A DNA stretch of 64,000 nt from Tetrapisispora phaffii CBS 4417 (Eukaryota > Ascomycota > Saccharomycetes > Saccharomycetales > Saccharomycetaceae), in NCBI RefSeq assembly GCF_000236905.1, contig NC_016521.1, forward strand, positions 898,411 to 962,410. The letters are read 5' to 3'. The translations under genes and the position numbers were made by a program. Positions 8,814 through 19,196 of this stretch are shown here, one piece after another (within the stretch, counting starts at the first letter, position 1; every line of letters starts with the position of its first letter). The notes beneath the pieces were generated by a model. The model was not told the origin of the DNA and did no database searches. It saw only the letters and a list, made by a program, of their open reading frames with translations.

Positions 8814-10032
8814 ATTTGTTGCTCTTATATAATAATATTAGTTGTAAACTATTTTTTAAAAGTGAAACAAAAATAAAATAGTCAGTCTAGATAATTTTTT
8901 GTCTTTTTTGTATTTGATATAAAAATAATTACAAAAAGTACCAGGGAAGAGTTTTACAATAATGTTTTAACTAAACTCGATAAGATAGAGAAGCAAGAAA
9001 TAAAAGAAAAACAGGATAGAAAAATAAGATGGGATATATATATGCATTAAGGAATTGCATCGATCACTAGAGGACGAATACATGAGTGAATTAGAATTGA
9101 ACGAATATATATCATCAGGGTATTATACATTATAAGATAGATGAATTGCTATTAGAAAGTCTTTAATAATAATAAAAAAAAATGTATGATGCCATAATAT
9201 TTTGTGGGATACAGAGGATTGGTTGGTCAATAACTTTCAATATATTAAACAAGATAGCATAGTTAGTATTATTTATGATATAGATAGCAAGCAGTTCTTG
9301 TGTAATAAATAACATGACCATAATAATTAAGTTAACCGACAATCGCTAATAGTTAGCATTTGACGGTTGACAGCTAACAGTGTGCGGGTATACGTTAAAG
9401 AGACACAGAGAGAGAGGGAGAATATGTGTGTAATTGGTTGAACCAATAAGAGTGTTCGCAAATTTAGTTGCAATAATATATTTCGAAACAGTAAGAACAC
9501 CACTGTTAAACGATTGATACTGGTCATTGTTGATAGTAGTTGCGAGCGTTTGGGTGGTCGGTGGTGATGAATCTTGGAGACAGTTCGGTAAAACCCAAAA
9601 ACCAACGAATGAGAATGAACGGACAAACGGACGAAAATCACGTCTTGGAAGGAAACTGTTGCAGATCGGGTCCCCTTAAAAACCAATAAAAAGTAACGCA
9701 CGTACGTGCGTGGAGAAGTACCCGCCAGGTTTGTAAATCGATGCACACTGGACACGCTAAGGGCCCAGTGCAGTTTAGCTTTTTGTGCCGTTGGCAGCAA
9801 GACAACAAGCCTAACGGCTAAATTGTGGTAGACGCCAAACAAATTGAACGAATAAAAGCATGACCTCTTTGCTGACTGTCTGGTTATGCAGACGTTACAG
9901 TGTCGATGTAGCCTATTTCTAAGTGCACCATCTCATCTCACGTTCCGTGCGTGACACGCGTCCTCGGTAGAGTCCGGCGGACTGCAACGTTCGAAAAAGA
10001 AAAAAAACGTAATTGACCTTGCTCAACGATAT
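8814..10032. other. CIT1 promoter region
   Basis: The 1.2 kb upstream of CIT1 contains the CCAAT boxes listed separately and one STRE-type CCCCT (9672-9676). An A8 run at 10000-10007 can act as the minus-strand terminator of tRNA-Pro. The ORF across 9327-9842 looks accidental. Confidence 0.5.
9431..9449. promoter_or_regulatory. Back-to-back HAP (CCAAT) sites upstream of CIT1
   Basis: TAATTGGT (9431-9438, plus) and ACCAATAA (9442-9449, so TTATTGGT on minus) both match the Hap2/3/4/5 consensus TNATTGGT. A third match, ACCAATAA, is at 9682-9689. CIT1 is a known HAP target in S. cerevisiae. The distance to the ATG (about 620 bp) is rather long. Confidence 0.4.
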
Positions 10033-10104
10033 GGGGCGAGCCGGGAATCGAACCCGGGACCTCCCGCACCCTAAGCGGAAATCATACCTCTAGACCACAC
10101 GCCC
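10033..10104 (-). tRNA. tRNA-Pro (anticodon AGG)
   Basis: On the minus strand a 72-nt cloverleaf begins GGGCGTGTGGTCTAG and ends GGCTCGCCCC. The loop TTAGGGT gives anticodon AGG. T-arm is GGTTCGAACCC. No intron. It closely matches yeast tRNA-Pro. Confidence 0.96.
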
Positions 10105-10808
10105 TCTGGTAGCAATCGCAAAAAGAGAAATCACATTATTTTTCAATGTCTTGTGCATGCACAGCACAAATCTTTTTTCCCGCAATAAATACACATCGCG
10201 TCGTGTTATCACCCGGACGTGTTGCGCTTATAACAAACAATTCATCTAATTTTTCGTTTAAATTATTGCTTGAACGTACGTTTCATATGTAGCTGCTGTA
10301 TATTTGTATATGTATGTGTATGGCTCAGCATTTATGCGTAAGCAACTACCGTTCTCTTACCCACTCCCAGAACAAACGATGGTTGAACATAACACAATGG
10401 TTGTCCATGCTATCATAATAGCACCGCATACTCTCTTGCTATTCTACTATGTATCGTTGTTTGTAAACGGTAAAAATTATTTTTTCAGAAAAAAATATAA
10501 CAAATGGCAAACAGAAAAATCATTACTAATTAATTCATTGAATTTTTCAATTTTATAATAGGTGATGATGAGTTATTCAATTTATCTAAGCAAAATTGCT
10601 TTGTAATATAGAAATCTATATATATATATATGTATATATTTGTCTTGTGCATTTCATTCATTCTAGCAAAAGTCAATAAACTGAATCAAACAACATCCGT
10701 CACTAAGAAATTTGTAACATTAATAAGCACTTTTATAAACCTTTATTTCATCTCTACATTCTTCCATTTTATTGCATTTACCTATTATCACAAACAAAAT
10801 AACACACA
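10105..10808. other. SAT4 promoter region
   Basis: AT-rich, with a (TA)n stretch at 10617-10631 that could supply a TATA element about 180 bp before the SAT4 ATG. No gene seen. Confidence 0.45.
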
Positions 10809-12431
10809 ATGGCTGCTGTGGTACACCAAAACACATCTTTGACAAAGAAAAATAGTTTTTTAAAACGTAATATTACTAAATATTTTGGTTCAAATCAAGT
10901 CCAAGCAAATGATTCAATAACAAAAACAAATGATCTCACTATAGAAACAAAGAATTTGCAACCTTCAAGCTCACCTCCTTCAACAGTTTCTTCTAATTCA
11001 TCGTCAATCAACTCAACTCCTAAAGTTCAAAATAATCCATCATGTAATGATTCAACGCCAACATTAACTTCAGTCACTAATCCTAATAATAATGTCTTCG
11101 AGGTAAATAATAAATTATCGATAAATGAAGATGCTACTCATATACATAATCTGCAGAATTTAAAACGTAAGGACAATATTTCATCATTCATTAAAAAAAT
11201 ATCGATATCGAAAAATAAAAATGAAGGTGTTAAAAATATAGCTAATGCAAAATGGGCTGTTCAAGACTTATTCACAGATAATAATTTCACAGTAGAAAAA
11301 TCAAACAATTTTAATTCAAATAGCAATAGTGATAATAATAATAACAATGGTAATAACACTAAACACAACAAATCAAATTTATGGAACTCAAATAATAATT
11401 CATCTCCTCTATGCACACAAAATAGAATATCAGGTTTCCTAAAAAATATCAATGAGAATGTTGATGTCTCAAGTTCAAAAGGTCCAAATGATTTACCTAT
11501 GCCGAAATCAGCCCCCAAACCAACTTTATCAACAACTGTAATGGAGACTCATGCAAAAATGAATTTCTCAGATATATATGGTTGTTGTAAAGAAATTATT
11601 GGTAAAGGTTCATATGGTACAGTAAGATTGTGTCAAAAAAAAAGTGAATTGAAAAATTCAAAACCTATTTTCTACGCAGTGAAAGAAATTAAAAGGAAAG
11701 AAAATGAATCTTGTGACATCTTCTTAAGGAGAATAACATCAGAATTTTGCATCTCTTCATCATTAAAACATCCAAATATTGTGCAAACTCTAGATTTATT
11801 CGCAGATAATGAAAAAAATTATTTTGAAGTAATGGAATATTGCCCAGGTGGTGATTTATTCACTTTAATAACATCATCAGAAAATGGTAAATTAACTCAA
11901 ATTGAAGCTGATTGTTTTTTTAAACAGATACTATCAGGTGTTAATTATATGCATGATATGGGTGTAGCACATAGAGATTTGAAACCGGAAAATATATTAT
12001 TGACTGCAACTGGTATTGTTAAAATTATAGACTTTGGCTCAAGCGAATGTTTCAGAATGGCTTGGGAGACAAATGTTCACTACACAGATTATATCTGTGG
12101 TTCCACTCAATACATCGCTCCAGAGGAATATACAAAAGAAAAATTCGATCCAAGAGCAGTGGATGTTTGGGCTTGTGGTATGATTTATATGGCAATGGTG
12201 ATAGGACGCCATTTATGGACAACTGCTCAAAAAAGCGATGAAATTTATTCAACGTTTCTCAATGACATTAAAACAGAAGACGGTTTTGAACCAATAGAAA
12301 ACTTTTCAGATGTCAATTGTAAAAATGTGATTTATTCAATTTTAGAACCATCACCAAGTAGGCGTTTAACGACGAAACAAATTATGAATTGTCCATGGGT
12401 TAAAGGAATTCAATGTTGTGGTAGCAAATAA
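10809..12431 (+). CDS. SAT4: Ser/Thr kinase of the Sat4/Hal4-Hal5 family
   Basis: The 540-residue product has a long Ser/Asn-rich, probably disordered N-terminus (about 1-255) and a C-terminal kinase domain. Visible motifs are the Gly loop IGKGSYG, AVKEIKR (catalytic Lys), HRDLKPEN, IIDFGSSE (DFG), an APEEY-type activation segment and DVWACGM. In S. cerevisiae Sat4/Hal4 and Hal5 stabilise plasma-membrane nutrient and K+ transporters (Trk1) and give salt tolerance. The position between CIT and RVS161 equals that of SAT4 (YCR008W). S. cerevisiae Sat4 is 603 aa. Confidence 0.88.
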   Translation: MAAVVHQNTSLTKKNSFLKRNITKYFGSNQVQANDSITKTNDLTIETKNLQPSSSPPSTVSSNSSSINSTPKVQNNPSCNDSTPTLTSVTNPNNNVFEVNNKLSINEDATHIHNLQNLKRKDNISSFIKKISISKNKNEGVKNIANAKWAVQDLFTDNNFTVEKSNNFNSNSNSDNNNNNGNNTKHNKSNLWNSNNNSSPLCTQNRISGFLKNINENVDVSSSKGPNDLPMPKSAPKPTLSTTVMETHAKMNFSDIYGCCKEIIGKGSYGTVRLCQKKSELKNSKPIFYAVKEIKRKENESCDIFLRRITSEFCISSSLKHPNIVQTLDLFADNEKNYFEVMEYCPGGDLFTLITSSENGKLTQIEADCFFKQILSGVNYMHDMGVAHRDLKPENILLTATGIVKIIDFGSSECFRMAWETNVHYTDYICGSTQYIAPEEYTKEKFDPRAVDVWACGMIYMAMVIGRHLWTTAQKSDEIYSTFLNDIKTEDGFEPIENFSDVNCKNVIYSILEPSPSRRLTTKQIMNCPWVKGIQCCGSK

Positions 12432-12765
12432 TATATAAATTACTGAAAAAATAAAAATAACAGATAATAAGAAAGTTTGTAATATTATTTATAATTATTA
12501 TATTTTTATACTGATTATATCTACTTTTGATAAAATTTTCTTTATTATTTAATTGAATGCAGGGAAGAAACATAACAGAAGTATCGAAATTTACCGCTCA
12601 AACATTCAATGAAATGATATCGAAAAATTGTAGAAACAGTTAAGTAATGTTTTTTTTTTAATTTTTTTCCCTCATTATTACATTATTGATTAAATTCATT
12701 ATTTTAGTTAAGTTACCAAACTTAAATTTTTATTATTTAAAGCACGTCAATAAATGAATTTACAC
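12432..12765. other. Convergent 3' region SAT4/RVS161
   Basis: AT-rich spacer between convergent genes; holds both 3' ends and nothing else recognisable. Confidence 0.5.
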
Positions 12766-13563
12766 TTATTTGAATCCCAATGCACAAATATCCAAAGAAG
12801 TCATCTGATGTAATAGATCCTCAATTTTAGCATCTAACTGACCATTAGCATAATCGTCCCTTGATTGTTGATCTAAATACTGTTGAACTTGTGCCAAACG
12901 ACTGTAACCGTCAGTACAGAATCTCATTTGAATTTTAACCAAAGCTTCAAAACTTGGATCGTAGTATGGCACTCTTAGTGCAATTAATTGTGGTAGTTCA
13001 GCCTTTAATTGATCATTCAAATTGTCAAAGACATCCTTGGCAAATTGTAATTCTTTTTCAGCTCTTGGTAATTTTGAGGAATCTTTAGCTGGTTTATCTA
13101 CTAATCTCCTTACTTTAGCTTTAGCAGCATCATAATCTTGTTTTTTATGATCTCTTTTTTTAATACCTTCATCAATTTCTTTAAAATAACTTGAAAACTT
13201 CGTAATTGGATCTAAAATAGTTTCTCTGAATGGACCATCTAATTGTTTCACAGTTTCACTATCGAAGTCTTGAACAGATTGTAAATAATAATTACCCACG
13301 TTATAGCCACCACCACTTACGAATTTTGAATCATCATATAAGGAAGAAATAACTTCAGCAATAGTTACTTGTGATTGTGTGACTTGTCTTAAAGAATCTA
13401 AATAAGCTTTAGATTCTTTTTGTAAACTTTCACCAGATTTTTGTAATACCCTATAACGTCTTTCTTCAATATTGTATTCTTTATCGATAGTTTTATCGAC
13501 ATTTTTGATTATAACAGAGTTACCTGCTCTGTTGATAGCTTTCTTAAAACCGTCCCAAGACAT
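12766..13563 (-). CDS. RVS161: N-BAR amphiphysin-like protein Rvs161
   Basis: 265 residues, exactly the length of S. cerevisiae Rvs161. It begins MSWDGFKKAINRAGNSV, the conserved amphipathic N-terminal helix, and is an all-helical BAR domain throughout with no SH3 domain, which separates it from Rvs167. It forms a dimer with Rvs167 that tubulates and pinches membrane necks at endocytic sites; Rvs161 also acts in cell fusion during mating. Flanked by SAT4 and the ATO gene as on chr III. Confidence 0.97.
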   Translation of the reverse strand: MSWDGFKKAINRAGNSVIIKNVDKTIDKEYNIEERRYRVLQKSGESLQKESKAYLDSLRQVTQSQVTIAEVISSLYDDSKFVSGGGYNVGNYYLQSVQDFDSETVKQLDGPFRETILDPITKFSSYFKEIDEGIKKRDHKKQDYDAAKAKVRRLVDKPAKDSSKLPRAEKELQFAKDVFDNLNDQLKAELPQLIALRVPYYDPSFEALVKIQMRFCTDGYSRLAQVQQYLDQQSRDDYANGQLDAKIEDLLHQMTSLDICALGFK

Positions 13564-14658
13564 TTTCCCCTATATTTTTAAGTATTCTGAAGCTTATTGA
13601 TTCAATTTTCCTCTATGGTTTTTGCAACTAAAAAAATAAATTATATATTAAATGATATTATAAACAATAAAATAGTAATATTTATATTTCAATATAAACT
13701 AATTTCCAAACCTTTTTTTTGAAATTATTAGTAGAAAATAAGAAAGAGAATATGAAAAATTAATGTGCTAGTTTTCTTTAATTTTTTAATTTTTCAGGAT
13801 CCTTTAAGTTTCGAGTTGTATTCAAGTTTCAACGGTCTATGTTCCATATACAAAACATCTTCAGTTAAGTCAACCAACTTTCATTATACTCTGTTAAGCT
13901 TTATTATTACAGTTGGAAAAAAATAATCAGAGAATAAAATAGATATATATATGTCAAATTGTCGCAGAAAAGATGTCAAATACAGAGTATTAGGAACAAA
14001 AAAAACTACACGGAAACATCAGCATCAGAACTTCAACATTGCGGTTCTGCTGCTCTATAATCTCAATGTGAAGCGAACCGAAATAAATTGAAAATTCATT
14101 TTCAAAAAGAATAAAACGGGAAAGGAAGAGCGCACTTAATGGCAGAGGCAAAAGGAGGCTTGATGATAACGACGAGCAGAATGCTATAGTCCTATGATGG
14201 CTGGGTAATAGGTAAATAGAGTAATGCTATAGGAAATCATTTTAGACACCGATAAAGAACAGTTTAAAAAACGTCAAAGATGAAAAGAGACATATTAATG
14301 AAACATACCTAAAACAAATGTCAGATTACTTCTATTGTGTCATTTTAAGTAAATTAAGTTAATATCATTATTAAATAATAGTGTCTTGATCCTTTTCTTT
14401 AGTACTAAAAAAAATAAAGAATTATTAAACCAAATATTATGTATTAAATATAGTAGATATTAGTGCAATTTTGTCATGAAATACTTCTTTTTTCTTATTC
14501 ATTTATTTTTTTTTTGCTTAGTAATTTGTCAAAAGACAAGTGAATCAATTAACTTTACTTTTCAAATTGCTATTAAAATTACCTAGAGGCCATCATATAT
14601 TTTTTAACCATTAACCATTATTAAACTTGCTACAAAAAAAAGGCCATTTTTATTATTT
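13564..14658. other. Intergenic RVS161-ATO
   Basis: The RVS161 promoter and ATO 3' flank, about 1.1 kb and AT-rich. A TGATGATA near 14160 resembles a C box, but no partner D box at a suitable distance is seen. No gene supported. Confidence 0.45.
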
Positions 14659-15477
14659 TTAAATCAGAACGTGATCATTAGTTGGTAGTGCGAAAGGACG
14701 AGCTAAAACATACGAATTTTGTCTTGTTGCGACACCCGCATATGCATTATACCATGCAATGAAAGCTACAATGACTCCTAACACACCGCCGGCTCTTGTC
14801 GATCCAACACTTGCAGCGAATTCACCAATGGACAATAATAAGAATGTAACAGCTAATAAAAAGAATAATGCAAAGAACATTACTGTGGATTTCATAGTAC
14901 AGATAGTTAACCCAAATGTAAAAATTGCCCAACCTAATAAATAAAATCCTAATGCATCTTGTAATTGCGCTTCTTTACCTTCGTAAGCAGATAAAATACC
15001 AAACCATGGAATATGAATTGCACCAAAACTTAACCAAAACCCACCATAAGAACATAATGCTGTACCACCAAAAGTATTTTCTAGAGCAATTTCCCAAATG
15101 CCCGCAATTAATTGAACTAAACCACCGTAAAACATTGCCAAACCAACCACAACATTTGGTGTGGTGATACCTTGTGCTCTTGCATTAAACATTGATAATA
15201 CAAAAGTTGTTAAAGCGAAAGCTGATAATCCTAACGGAGCAGGGTTTGCAAACTTGTGGGATGATGGTGGAGCTAAACCTGGTTGTAAAGTACCACCAAA
15301 AGCATCATACAAGTCAGCTTTTAAAAATTTTGTTCTGCCAATGTAAACATATTCATTATTTTCACCACTTGTATAAATTTTACCTAAATCTTCACTGCTA
15401 TCATTTTTCATAGCTTGATTATCTTCATAGACATCGTTTGATGATGAGCGTACAACTTGTTCACTTTCAGAGACCAT
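14659..15477 (-). CDS. Acetate/ammonium transporter, ATO (GPR1/FUN34/YaaH) family
   Basis: 272 residues from the first ATG, close to Ady2 (283) and Ato2 (282). A hydrophilic N-terminus of about 75 residues precedes the family signature NPAPLGL (78-84) and six predicted membrane helices. The family moves acetate, or exports ammonia, across the plasma membrane and is induced on non-fermentable carbon sources and in ageing colonies. By position (after RVS161, before RPC34) it corresponds to ADY2/ATO1 (YCR010C) or its duplicate ATO2 (YNR002C); I cannot tell which. The frame remains open 29 codons upstream through a poly-Asn tract to a TTG, but no ATG occurs there. Confidence 0.92.
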   Translation of the reverse strand: MVSESEQVVRSSSNDVYEDNQAMKNDSSEDLGKIYTSGENNEYVYIGRTKFLKADLYDAFGGTLQPGLAPPSSHKFANPAPLGLSAFALTTFVLSMFNARAQGITTPNVVVGLAMFYGGLVQLIAGIWEIALENTFGGTALCSYGGFWLSFGAIHIPWFGILSAYEGKEAQLQDALGFYLLGWAIFTFGLTICTMKSTVMFFALFFLLAVTFLLLSIGEFAASVGSTRAGGVLGVIVAFIAWYNAYAGVATRQNSYVLARPFALPTNDHVLI

Positions 15478-15478
15478 A

Positions 15479-15480
<2 letters not shown>

Positions 15481-15543
<63 letters not shown>
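15481..15543. repeat. (ATT)n microsatellite just before the ATO start codon
   Basis: About 20 ATT units lie directly upstream of the ATG at 15477, so the transcript leader would contain an AAU run. In frame it would read as poly-Asn, but no upstream ATG exists. Confidence 0.9.
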
Positions 15544-16796
15544 TAGTTTCTTTTTTTGATCCAATGTAATTAACTTTTCTTTTTTAACGTTTGTAATTAT
15601 TTAGTTATTAATTCTAAAAATTGCAGTATACTTTTATTATTATTTCATATAGAGATAAAATAAATATGAATAGAATATAAAAATTTAAAATGAGAATTAT
15701 AAACAAAACAGATTTTATTTAAATCAGATAAAATAACTGCTCCTATATATACATACAAGTATATTTTTTAATTGTCGAGTACCTTGAAACCAACAACCAA
15801 TAATATTATAAATTTTAATTAAAGAATGACACAAATACTCAATATAAGAAAAAGTAAGTGTTAATTCAACAATATATTAAATGGAGTAATATGGCAATAC
15901 AGTACAAAATTCAACAACTTTTGAAGAAGTAGGATGTATTAATTAAACTCAAGATCTTCCAAATTGAATTGCATTGTCCCTTTATCACAATTCATTTGCA
16001 GGTACTGATACAAACATCGACATTACTAATAAAAAGATCGGCGGCTAAGTTCTATTAGTATCATACTATTCGAGATTTGAGACTACGAACTGTTCCCTGA
16101 CGGTAGATCATGTATGATCTACCGTCAGATTCAACAAAAATAATAAAAACAACAAAAGAATGACTGACAAAAATATTAATTAAAAGTTAAAGGGATTACT
16201 AATAATCACGAGTACAACTTTCATTAATGAAAGAAATAAAACTGCTATTGCCAATTATCGGAATTACAAGATATTTAAAGATAACTGCAGAGAAACAACA
16301 AATAAATTATGGATCAATGGAAATTTAATTAATTAAAATTACCCCAATTTCCTAAAATTAATTGTACTATTATTTATCATCTACTCTCTATTGATTTCGT
16401 GAATGTGTTTCGTTATAAATCATTACCCCAATTTTTATCTTTTTTTTGACTATTACATAATAACATATTAATGACGGTCATTTTTTTTTTCTATAATTTT
16501 TAATTTTAATTTTTTAAAAAGAGCGGTTCTTAAGAACAAAGGAGATGAGATTACTATTACTGTTCTCTCTGAATGTAGAAAAATAAAGATACATTAATAA
16601 TATTTTACATTAAGTATTACTGATCTTAGGTTTTCAAATAAAACAACATTTCTGTTGCAACATTCAATATATCTCTGCATTACTTTTTTTATACTTGCAT
16701 AAAAAGATAGTCTTTATTCTATTTAATGACATTTATAATTGTATATAAATATGGGGTCTGCAACTTAGTTTATTCTATGTTTATCTTTTGTTTGTT
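15544..16796. other. ATO promoter region and RPC34 3' flank
   Basis: About 1.25 kb, AT-rich. It contains the palindrome at 16097-16128 in a locally GC-richer stretch (about 16038-16130), poly-T tracts near 16440 and 16480, and no supportable ORF. Confidence 0.5.
16097..16128. repeat. Perfect 15-bp inverted repeat, 2-nt centre
   Basis: CTGACGGTAGATCAT, then GT, then ATGATCTACCGTCAG: a perfect palindrome apart from the two central bases. No T-run follows on either strand, so it is not a simple Pol III terminator. It lies about 620 bp upstream of the ATO ATG and 670 bp past the RPC34 stop. Confidence 0.95.
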
Positions 16797-17879
16797 CTAT
16801 AAAACCCATTCATCAAAATAAACTGCTTCTTTATCTTGTTGAGATGCTGGTAAATAATTATAATGATTGAAAATGGAAAACTCATTTTCTTCTATGTCCA
16901 TTAGATTATTTTTGATTTTGTTTGGTTGTTGTATTGATTTTGTAGTTTCCGACGTAGTCTCGTCTTCTTTCTTTATTTGAATACTATTTTCATTATTATC
17001 ACCATTTGATATACTAGTACTCGTACTGCTACTGGTGATATTATTATTATTAGTTAATTGCAATACACTTTGTAATGTTACTCTATAGCAATCATGCTGT
17101 GTCTTTTCAAGTTTATCATCATAAACTAATACTTCACATAATGATCTTATATTATCTATATTCAATTCAACATTAGCAACTTGTGCATTACTTATAAAAT
17201 TTAATATTTCTTCAGCGGTTGAATAGTTTTTAACATGTGGTGCATATAATGTTTTCTTCCCATTTTCATTAGAAAAATTCTTAAATCCATTTGGAAATGA
17301 TTTTTCAGACACATATCTCCATACAATTGTCAACAAACTATTAATAAATTCAACGTCTAACTCACTATCGGTAAACCACGGCCCACCTGTAATGTCTATT
17401 GATGGTTGTAAATTGTATAACATATAGATTTTTCTTGTTGGGTACTTAACACTCTTAACACTCTTGACGTATCTTTGAGATTCCAATGACTTTAGACATT
17501 TAAGAACAACATGTTGATGCAAGTTAGTCCTGGCTTTAATAGTCTTAGTCCATATACCTTCTCTTCCACTAGCTTCAATATAAGAGTACACTAACGATTC
17601 TTCTGCGGTCATGGTAGATTTTTTAGCAGCTTCACTGATGTCAACGGCTTGGAATTTTAATTCATTGTTTTGTTTCACTAGTTTAATCAAATTTTTATTC
17701 AATAGTTCTTGAATTAATATCATTAAATCACTTAATGATGATATGTTTGATAAGTCCTGCAGTTCCTGTTGTGTAAACAATGTTTTATCAATATTTTTAA
17801 CCATACCGTTGTGTAGATTTTTTGCAGAATCTGACAGCTCAATGGTAGCACTTTTTGCCAATCCACTCATGCTACTCAT
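16797..17879 (-). CDS. RPC34: RNA polymerase III subunit Rpc34 (C34/RPC6)
   Basis: The 360-residue product (317 in S. cerevisiae) shows the C34 plan: tandem winged-helix domains in the N-terminal half (around LTNLLNKN-type and ESLVYSYIEASGREGIWTK), then LHQHVVLKCLKSLESQRYVK, GGPWFTDSELD and a C-terminal region. C34 joins the C82-C34-C31 subcomplex, contacts TFIIIB and helps open tRNA and 5S promoters. The extra length is a Ser/Asn/Thr-rich insert (about 285-330). The start could be Met1 or Met4. PAC and RRPE motifs lie about 90-120 bp upstream. Confidence 0.94.
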   Translation of the reverse strand: MSSMSGLAKSATIELSDSAKNLHNGMVKNIDKTLFTQQELQDLSNISSLSDLMILIQELLNKNLIKLVKQNNELKFQAVDISEAAKKSTMTAEESLVYSYIEASGREGIWTKTIKARTNLHQHVVLKCLKSLESQRYVKSVKSVKYPTRKIYMLYNLQPSIDITGGPWFTDSELDVEFINSLLTIVWRYVSEKSFPNGFKNFSNENGKKTLYAPHVKNYSTAEEILNFISNAQVANVELNIDNIRSLCEVLVYDDKLEKTQHDCYRVTLQSVLQLTNNNNITSSSTSTSISNGDNNENSIQIKKEDETTSETTKSIQQPNKIKNNLMDIEENEFSIFNHYNYLPASQQDKEAVYFDEWVL

Positions 17880-17963
17880 TGCTGGTTGTTTTATTCGAGT
17901 TACTGATTGTGAGGATCAATATAGTGTTACGTTTATTGTTAAACTTAAATATGAATTTCAACT

Positions 17964-17997
17964 AGCTCATCGATTTATTTGATTTGAAATTTTTTTT
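17964..17997. promoter_or_regulatory. PAC and RRPE motifs upstream of RPC34
   Basis: AGCTCATCGA (17964-17973) is 9/10 identical to the reverse of the PAC box GCGATGAGCT. TGAAATTTTTT (17985 on) is RRPE-like. The spacing to the RPC34 ATG (about 85-118 bp) is where these motifs occur in RNA polymerase I/III subunit genes. Confidence 0.55.
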
Positions 17998-18182
17998 ATC
18001 GCTAAAGATTCATGATCGTGATATTCACATTTTCGTACATGATGAGGTTATTTCTCCCCATCGATGAATAATTCTATTTAATTTTAAGGTAAGAAAAGAG
18101 ACACTTTGTAAAGGAAGATACATAATGCTAAGGCCATGGATTTTAATATATTGTACACAAGCTATAAAACACGAGATTCCAT

Positions 18183-19196
18183 TTAAATTATTAATTTTAC
18201 AAAAACGTTCCAATTTTTGGCAAGGTATACATACCTATCACTTCCTTTATATTTTTCAAAGAGTTTAACAAATTGAACATTCTCATTTTGAATATAATTT
18301 TTTATAACTTCATTATTAGCATTTAATAAGTTTCTTACGATTTTCAAAAATTTAACTTTATTTTTTTCTGAACTCGAAGGATCTAATAACAATATTCCAT
18401 TGACATCAGGTTGCAATATACTTAATAAATCAGTCTCACTATCACCTACGAACCACAGTAGTTTCCCAGAAGCGTTGTATTTCTGAGATAAATTATTTAA
18501 TATCCTAAATTTATCTGACCCAGTAACAGAGTTTCTACTAAAATCGCCTGTGTAAAATTCTTCGTTTGAATGATCCAATAGTAAATCGTTGCAATAAATG
18601 TTTTCCAATTTAATTGTTTCATCTTTTGATTTATCATGAATTCCATTAATCAAATTATAAATAAATTCCTTTGACCAATTAATTGAAATGATATAGAGAT
18701 TATTTTCATCTTTATTTGCCTTCCTAAATTCAAAGATATAGTGTTTGAATTCTTTTCTGATCAGATTAGATCCATTTTGGTCTAATGATTTTAAATAATT
18801 TTTCAAATCATCAATTGAGATTCCTGCAAAGGTACCATTATTTACAATATTATCAACAGATTTCAACTCAATTAATTCTTTCAGTTCATCTTGATACTGT
18901 ATCTCAGCATTTAATTTACTTAAATAGTTTACTCTGGTATTATTTTGATCAAATTCAAGGATTGGTAATTTTCTTTTGATACTATTTATATTCTTTGAAT
19001 ATACTTCCATATAATAATTCACAAAATACTCCCAATCAGGAATACTTTTTAAGGGAGCATTCGATTGACATTTGTTATTGCTCGATCTATAAGCTTGTGA
19101 TCTTACGAAATAGGGCAACTTAGATAGCACTGCAATTGTATCATCGTATGTAATAGTTTCATCAAAATCGGCTATGATAATATTTCTATTTGTCAT
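18183..19196 (-). CDS. CTO1: HAD-superfamily phosphatase-like protein, Cto1
   Basis: 337 residues. HAD motif I appears as ADFDETIT at residues 8-15 and motif IV as FVGDSETDLLSIL in the C-terminal third, so the catalytic Asp residues are present. The position after RPC34 matches YCR015C (317 aa), named for cold tolerance in S. cerevisiae; its substrate is unknown to me. Between RPC34 and this gene the S. cerevisiae neighbours ADP1, PGK1 and POL4 are missing, consistent with differential loss of duplicated tracts. Confidence 0.85.
   Translation of the reverse strand: MTNRNIIIADFDETITYDDTIAVLSKLPYFVRSQAYRSSNNKCQSNAPLKSIPDWEYFVNYYMEVYSKNINSIKRKLPILEFDQNNTRVNYLSKLNAEIQYQDELKELIELKSVDNIVNNGTFAGISIDDLKNYLKSLDQNGSNLIRKEFKHYIFEFRKANKDENNLYIISINWSKEFIYNLINGIHDKSKDETIKLENIYCNDLLLDHSNEEFYTGDFSRNSVTGSDKFRILNNLSQKYNASGKLLWFVGDSETDLLSILQPDVNGILLLDPSSSEKNKVKFLKIVRNLLNANNEVIKNYIQNENVQFVKLFEKYKGSDRYVYLAKNWNVFVKLII

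Noticed and set aside
9327..9842. 171-codon minus-strand ORF upstream of CIT1
   Set aside because: No recognisable domain; it spans promoter motifs and composition differs from yeast coding sequence.
16038..16130. U2 snRNA-like wording (GGCTAAG followed by AGTATC)
   Set aside because: The invariant branch-site recognition sequence GTAGTA is absent and later U2 stems do not fit.
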